NCBI GenBank assembly: GCA_025451075.1
Contig: JANWLA010000023.1
Location: 1-64,000 of the forward strand
Reading direction: 5' to 3'
Source: Nitrosotalea sp.
GTDB taxonomy: Archaea > Thermoproteota > Nitrososphaeria > Nitrososphaerales > Nitrosopumilaceae
DNA length: 64,000 bases
The first letter of the stretch is position 1, and every line of letters begins with the position of its first letter. Below the pieces are notes generated by a model, which saw nothing but the letters and a program-made list of their open reading frames with translations, ran no database searches and was not told the DNA's origin. This document shows, one piece after another, positions 60,411 through 64,000 of the stretch. Both the position numbers and the translations under genes were made by a program.

Positions 60411-61292
60411 GTGCGGAAAATAAAACCAAATGACTATGTGTTGTTTTTTTATAATGATAGTAAAAAATGGCTGATGAAGGCTGCGCCAAAACAAAAGTTC
60501 CACACACATGTCGGAATAATAGATCACAAAAAAGTGATAGGAAAACCATTTGGCAGTGCAATCAAGACCAACAAGGGAAAAATAATTTTTGCACTAGAGC
60601 CTACCATATATGATTACGTAATGAAAAGCCAGCGCAGCACCCAGATTGTTTACCCAAAGGACTTGGGGTACATTGCAGCAAGAATTGGATTGCAGAGTGG
60701 CCAGACAGTAGTTGAGATTGGTACTGGCAGCGGTTCCTTTACAACTTTTCTTGCAAGTATTCTAAAACCAAAGGGCCATGTGTACACATATGATGTAGAT
60801 GAAAACTTTATGGCAATTGCACGAAAGAATATAGAAAAAGCTGGAATGACAAAATATGTAACCATGACAAAACTTGACCTCAAGACTGCAAAGAAGATGC
60901 CTCAAAAAGATGTAGATGTGGTAATTGTTGACTTGGGGGATCCATGGGTGGTTGTCCCGCAAGCAAGAAAGATGCTCAAGGGCAGCGGTGCATTTGTTGC
61001 AATATGTCCCACGATGAACCAACTTGAAAATCTCGCTGCAGCATTGAGAAAAAATGATTTCTTTGACATTGAATGCACAGAGCAAATTGTACGAACGATA
61101 GAGGCAAGGGATGGCAAGACAAGGCACTCGTTTAGAGCAATAGGGCACACAACATATGTTGCATTTGCACGCAAAGTCATAACACCTGCATCTTTGCGCA
61201 AAATCTTGGCACCTGTGGTAGAGCAGCCAGAGATTGAATCTGAAGAAACCGAATCCTCTGAAGACGAAAGTTTATCATCTCTTAAAAAATAA
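60411..61292 (+). CDS. trmI: tRNA (adenine-N1)-methyltransferase, TrmI family
   Basis: A 293-residue SAM-dependent methyltransferase. N-terminal beta domain, then SAM motif I VVEIGTGSGSFTTFLA, TYDVDENFMAIARKN, VVIVDLGDPWVVVPQA and ICPTMNQLENL. It methylates A57/A58 of tRNA. The C-terminal acidic Ser/Glu tail (SEETESSEDESLSSL) is unusual. GTG start at 60411, preceded by an AT-rich promoter. Begins a plus-strand run of housekeeping genes. Confidence 0.9.
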   Translation: MRKIKPNDYVLFFYNDSKKWLMKAAPKQKFHTHVGIIDHKKVIGKPFGSAIKTNKGKIIFALEPTIYDYVMKSQRSTQIVYPKDLGYIAARIGLQSGQTVVEIGTGSGSFTTFLASILKPKGHVYTYDVDENFMAIARKNIEKAGMTKYVTMTKLDLKTAKKMPQKDVDVVIVDLGDPWVVVPQARKMLKGSGAFVAICPTMNQLENLAAALRKNDFFDIECTEQIVRTIEARDGKTRHSFRAIGHTTYVAFARKVITPASLRKILAPVVEQPEIESEETESSEDESLSSLKK

Positions 61293-61300
61293 AACGACTG

Positions 61301-62161
61301 TTGACAAAAATTCTCCAGGCCCAAACTGTTAAAAGTTTCATACCCTCACGCAAGGCTTTATCCAGAAAAGGAGACAATGGCAAAGTCCTAGTCCTTGGCG
61401 GAAATTATCTTTATCATGGGGCACCAATTTTATCATCACTTGCAGCACTGCGAGCAGGATCTGACTTGGTATACACTTGTGTTCCAAAGATCAATGTCAT
61501 GTCTACGCGCGCATATTCACCAAATCTGATTGTAGTGCCACTAGTTGATGCCAAGCTAACTCGTGGCTCTGTCCAGAAACTGCTTGGAATCATCCCAAAA
61601 GAACTTGACTCTGCAACAATAGGGATGGGTCTTGGAATTCAGGATAGGGAAGCACTAAAAATTCTGGTAGCATCTCTTCTTGATAGGGCAATTATGCTCT
61701 CACTTGACGCAAGCACACTTGTACCAGAAATTCTTCCAGAAATAAAAGACAAAAAGGTTACAGTCACTCCACATGCAGGCGAGTTTAGGCGATTGTTTGG
61801 CCAAGTCCCACCTGATAATATCAAGCAGAGGTCTGCAATGGTTGAAAAACATGCAAAAGAAAATGGTATCACCATACTCCTCAAGGGACCAACTGATATC
61901 ATATCTGACGGCAAGCAAACATATCACAACCCAAAAAATATCGCAGCCATGACTGTTGGCGGAACAGGTGATGTACTATCAGGTGTAGTAGCGTCGATGC
62001 TGTGCAAAAACAAAAACCCAGTGCAGGCATCTTCTGCTGCAGCATATGTTAACGGCAAGGCAGGATTTCTGGCACAAAAAAAATACGGCTTGCATATTGT
62101 AGCAACTGACCTGTTGGATTTTATACCATATTCCATGAAGCCATTTGATAAAGTGAGATAG
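61301..62161 (+). CDS. nnrD: ADP-dependent NAD(P)H-hydrate dehydratase
   Basis: A 286-residue ribokinase-like protein repairing hydrated NAD(P)H. Blocks GKVLVLGGNYLYHGAPILSSLAALRAGSDLVY, VTPHAGEFRRLFG and NIAAMTVGGTGDVLSGVVASML are typical. The N-terminal epimerase domain found in bacterial Nnr fusions is absent, so the epimerase should be encoded elsewhere. TTG start at 61301, 8 nt after trmI. Confidence 0.92.
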   Translation: MTKILQAQTVKSFIPSRKALSRKGDNGKVLVLGGNYLYHGAPILSSLAALRAGSDLVYTCVPKINVMSTRAYSPNLIVVPLVDAKLTRGSVQKLLGIIPKELDSATIGMGLGIQDREALKILVASLLDRAIMLSLDASTLVPEILPEIKDKKVTVTPHAGEFRRLFGQVPPDNIKQRSAMVEKHAKENGITILLKGPTDIISDGKQTYHNPKNIAAMTVGGTGDVLSGVVASMLCKNKNPVQASSAAAYVNGKAGFLAQKKYGLHIVATDLLDFIPYSMKPFDKVR

Positions 62162-62163
62162 CC

Positions 62164-63513
62164 ATGCAAGAAAATTATGTTGACAAGAATTTCTCAGGGT
62201 TGGTCTCAGATCTGCAGAAATTGATCCAGCAACCAAGCGTTTCTGCAAAAAACCTGGGCCTCAAAGAATGCTCACAACTGATTGTTCAAATGATGAAAAA
62301 GTCAGGTATTCATGCAGAGATACTGCATGTCAAAAAAGGAGTACCTCCTGCAATATACGGCGAGATAAAATCAAAACAAAGTCCTGGCAAGACACTTTTA
62401 TTTTATAACCATTATGATGTCCAACCCGAAGAGCCACTTGAGCTATGGGATGACAAGCCATTTAGCGGAAAAATAAAGGGAAACAAGATTTTTGGAAGGG
62501 GCTCTGCTGATGACAAGGGAGAGCTTGTCACAAGAATAAAGGCAGTAGAGGCATTTTTGAAAACAACAGGCGATGTCCCGTGCAACATAAAATTTTTCAT
62601 TGAAGGTGAAGAAGAGATTGGAAGCATACACATTGAGGATTATCTAAAAAAATACCAGAAAAAATTATCCTGTGATGCAGTAATCTGGGAGTTTGGGTAC
62701 GTCGATGAGAAAGACCGGCCAATAATCAGTCTTGGAATGAAGGGGTTGCTGTATGTGGAACTATCAAAGACTGAATCCATTCGCGATGCACATTCAAGTT
62801 TAGCAGTAATAATAGAAAATCCCGCTTGGCTACTAGTTGAGGCATTAAAGACACTTCGTGATACAAATGGTAAAGTGCTGATAAAAGATTGGTATAACGA
62901 AGTAGACGAATTTACAAAAGAAGACTTGGCAATCATATCATCAGAGCCATTTGATGAAGCCTCGTTTAAAAAAGAATATGGAATCAAAAAATTTGTTGGA
63001 AACAAAAAAGGCGTTGCAGTAAAAAAAGCACTTGTTGGCGAGCCGACGTGCAACATTGCAGGATTTACATCAGGATATGAGGGACCTGGTGCAAAAACTG
63101 TCTTGCCATCAAAGGCGCTTGTAAAAATTGATTTCAGGCTGGTACCAAAAATGGATCCAAAAAAACAACTTGCCCGCCTGAAAAAACATCTAAAAGAAAA
63201 TGGATTTGGGGACATTCAAGTTACGCTGATTCACGGCGAGGCTGCCGCAAGAACTAGATTGTCTGATCCTTTTGTTGGGACAGTAAAAAAAGCAGCAGAC
63301 GAGTCCTTTGGTAAATCAATACTCAGTGTCTCCTCTGCAGGAACTGGACCCATGTTCTCGTTTGTCAAGTTTCTGCATTCTCCATGCATTGCAGTAGGGA
63401 GCACCTATGTATTTGCAAGAATCCATTCTCCAAATGAATTTGCAAGAATTGATCTGCTGAAAAAAACCACAAAATGCATGTGTAAGATAATTAGAAATTT
63501 TGCATCACAATAG
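62164..63513 (+). CDS. M20-family metallopeptidase (dipeptidase-like)
   Basis: A 449-residue zinc peptidase: first metal ligand in FYNHYDVQPEEP, GRGSADDKGE with the bridging Asp, catalytic Glu in EGEEEIGS, and the dimerisation domain with GYEGPGAKTVLPSKALVKIDFRLVP. Probably a di- or tripeptidase acting on proteasome products. It starts 2 nt after nnrD and precedes the proteasome beta gene. Confidence 0.92.
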   Translation: MQENYVDKNFSGLVSDLQKLIQQPSVSAKNLGLKECSQLIVQMMKKSGIHAEILHVKKGVPPAIYGEIKSKQSPGKTLLFYNHYDVQPEEPLELWDDKPFSGKIKGNKIFGRGSADDKGELVTRIKAVEAFLKTTGDVPCNIKFFIEGEEEIGSIHIEDYLKKYQKKLSCDAVIWEFGYVDEKDRPIISLGMKGLLYVELSKTESIRDAHSSLAVIIENPAWLLVEALKTLRDTNGKVLIKDWYNEVDEFTKEDLAIISSEPFDEASFKKEYGIKKFVGNKKGVAVKKALVGEPTCNIAGFTSGYEGPGAKTVLPSKALVKIDFRLVPKMDPKKQLARLKKHLKENGFGDIQVTLIHGEAAARTRLSDPFVGTVKKAADESFGKSILSVSSAGTGPMFSFVKFLHSPCIAVGSTYVFARIHSPNEFARIDLLKKTTKCMCKIIRNFASQ

Positions 63514-63633
63514 GTTCCATGATTTTAAGAAAGACTGAAAACTTCAAATCCGTTTGATCTCTTGCCTCTGACCTGCTGATCCGTGGGCAATTGCACAGAA
63601 AGGCCTTTATTGTGCTCATTTTGCATTGCAAAT

Positions 63634-64000
63634 ATGGCTTACATGTACATGCCGGGAGCTACTGCGGTCGGTATTATATATGACGGCGGTGTCGTCATGG
63701 CAAGTGAGAGAAGAATCGCTTATGGTAATTTTGTCGTAAGCAAGACTACAAAAAAGACATTCAAGATTACTGATTTTGTTGGTGCATGCTGCGCTGGAAT
63801 GGTTGCAGACATGCAGGTTTTGGCAATGCAGATGAAAGCAATGACAAAGATAAGAAAGATGGAACTCAAGCGAGAGATTCCTCCAAATTCTGTAGCCAAG
63901 ATGATGTCAACTATGATGTATGAAAGACGATACTATCCTCTCATGACACAGGTAATCGTTGGAGGAGTAGATGGTGATGCAGTAATTTACACACTTGATC
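63634..64000 (+). CDS. psmB: Proteasome beta subunit (3' truncated), probably non-catalytic type
   Basis: The first 122 residues of a 20S proteasome beta subunit run off the right edge. The N-terminus MAYMYMPGATAVGIIYDGGVV continues MASERR, FVVSKTTKKTFKI. Compared with active beta subunits (TTTVG…E17…K33), the position of the catalytic Thr1 is Ala9, while the Glu and Lys equivalents are kept. This resembles the crenarchaeal beta subunit that is inactive alone. A second beta gene should exist elsewhere. Confidence 0.88.
   Translation, partial: MAYMYMPGATAVGIIYDGGVVMASERRIAYGNFVVSKTTKKTFKITDFVGACCAGMVADMQVLAMQMKAMTKIRKMELKREIPPNSVAKMMSTMMYERRYYPLMTQVIVGGVDGDAVIYTLD

Noticed and set aside
1..64000. 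tRNA or rRNA genes
   Set aside because: Intergenic gaps were read on both strands for T-arm and acceptor patterns and none was found. A covariance-model scan would be decisive.

Overview
The window comes from a mesophilic archaeon, most likely an ammonia-oxidising lineage of the Nitrososphaerota (Thaumarchaeota). The evidence is archaeal-type informational genes (ProS, ArgS with a KMSGRKG loop, TrmI, proteasome beta, a DRG-type GTPase, type IV UDG), coenzyme F420 ligase CofE, a zinc-containing ferredoxin and an alcohol dehydrogenase of Sulfolobus type, secreted proteins with the 'SPLxQ...CxxxLQLVIKSEDGxPACVKPDTA' signature and a PEF-type C-terminal anchor, many GTG/TTG starts, TATA boxes close to start codons (leaderless promoters) and low to moderate GC. 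No amo genes, rRNA, tRNA or CRISPR array was seen, so the genus is not fixed.

Layout. 1-9.2 kb: end of an unknown gene, AMP-forming acetate-CoA ligase, DUF192 protein, MntR-like regulator, a PIN-ATPase-KH protein (PINA type) and a two-component set (zinc-ribbon response regulator, CheY-like, HPt, membrane histidine kinase). 9.3-11.8 kb: TldD-like protease, uracil-DNA glycosylase and alkyladenine glycosylase in single-base overlaps. 11.8-27.7 kb: HtrA-type protease with a collagen-like stalk, cupredoxin-like protein, ProS, HAD phosphatase, CofE, PHP protein, then a sulfur/cofactor block (TusA, cysteine synthase, thioredoxin reductase, Thi4, inositol-phosphate synthase, siroheme sulfite/nitrite reductase, rhodanese). 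27.9-35.2 kb: a 542-residue collagen-like protein, a very basic 11-residue-repeat protein, GTPase, DedA, HAD phosphatase and ArgS. 35.3-43.2 kb: an accessory island with a four-gene operon for large secreted or anchored proteins and a RelE-like toxin/regulator pair, bounded by a near-identical 46-bp direct repeat. 43.2-60.3 kb: a stress/redox region. 60.4-64 kb: housekeeping (TrmI, NAD(P)HX dehydratase, M20 peptidase, start of a proteasome beta gene).

The stress/redox region (43-60 kb) is the most interesting part. It holds five universal stress proteins, two roadblock-like proteins paired with them, a Rieske ferredoxin, a ferredoxin-reductase-like flavoprotein, an alcohol dehydrogenase, NDH-2, a zinc ferredoxin with two small zinc-finger proteins, and bacterial-looking pyruvate:quinone oxidoreductase and malic enzyme. 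Five intergenic copies of one element, TGCA-N10-TGCA, usually with a third TGCA 5-6 nt further toward the gene, lie 43-45 nt from the start codons of seven divergent or single transcription units. This constant geometry suggests a previously undescribed regulon controlled by one factor at leaderless promoters. It also corrects several start codons and supports small genes too short for ordinary ORF calling. The metabolic genes could form a route malate to pyruvate (malic enzyme) to acetate (PoxB) to acetyl-CoA (acetate-CoA ligase), with electrons entering the quinone pool through PoxB and NDH-2.

Both toxin-like genes (RelE type near 42.5 kb, HicA type near 54.5 kb) are one base away from an intact frame. 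In the RelE case the break falls on a perfect A AAA AAG slippery heptamer, so programmed frameshifting, inactivation and homopolymer sequencing error all have to be considered.
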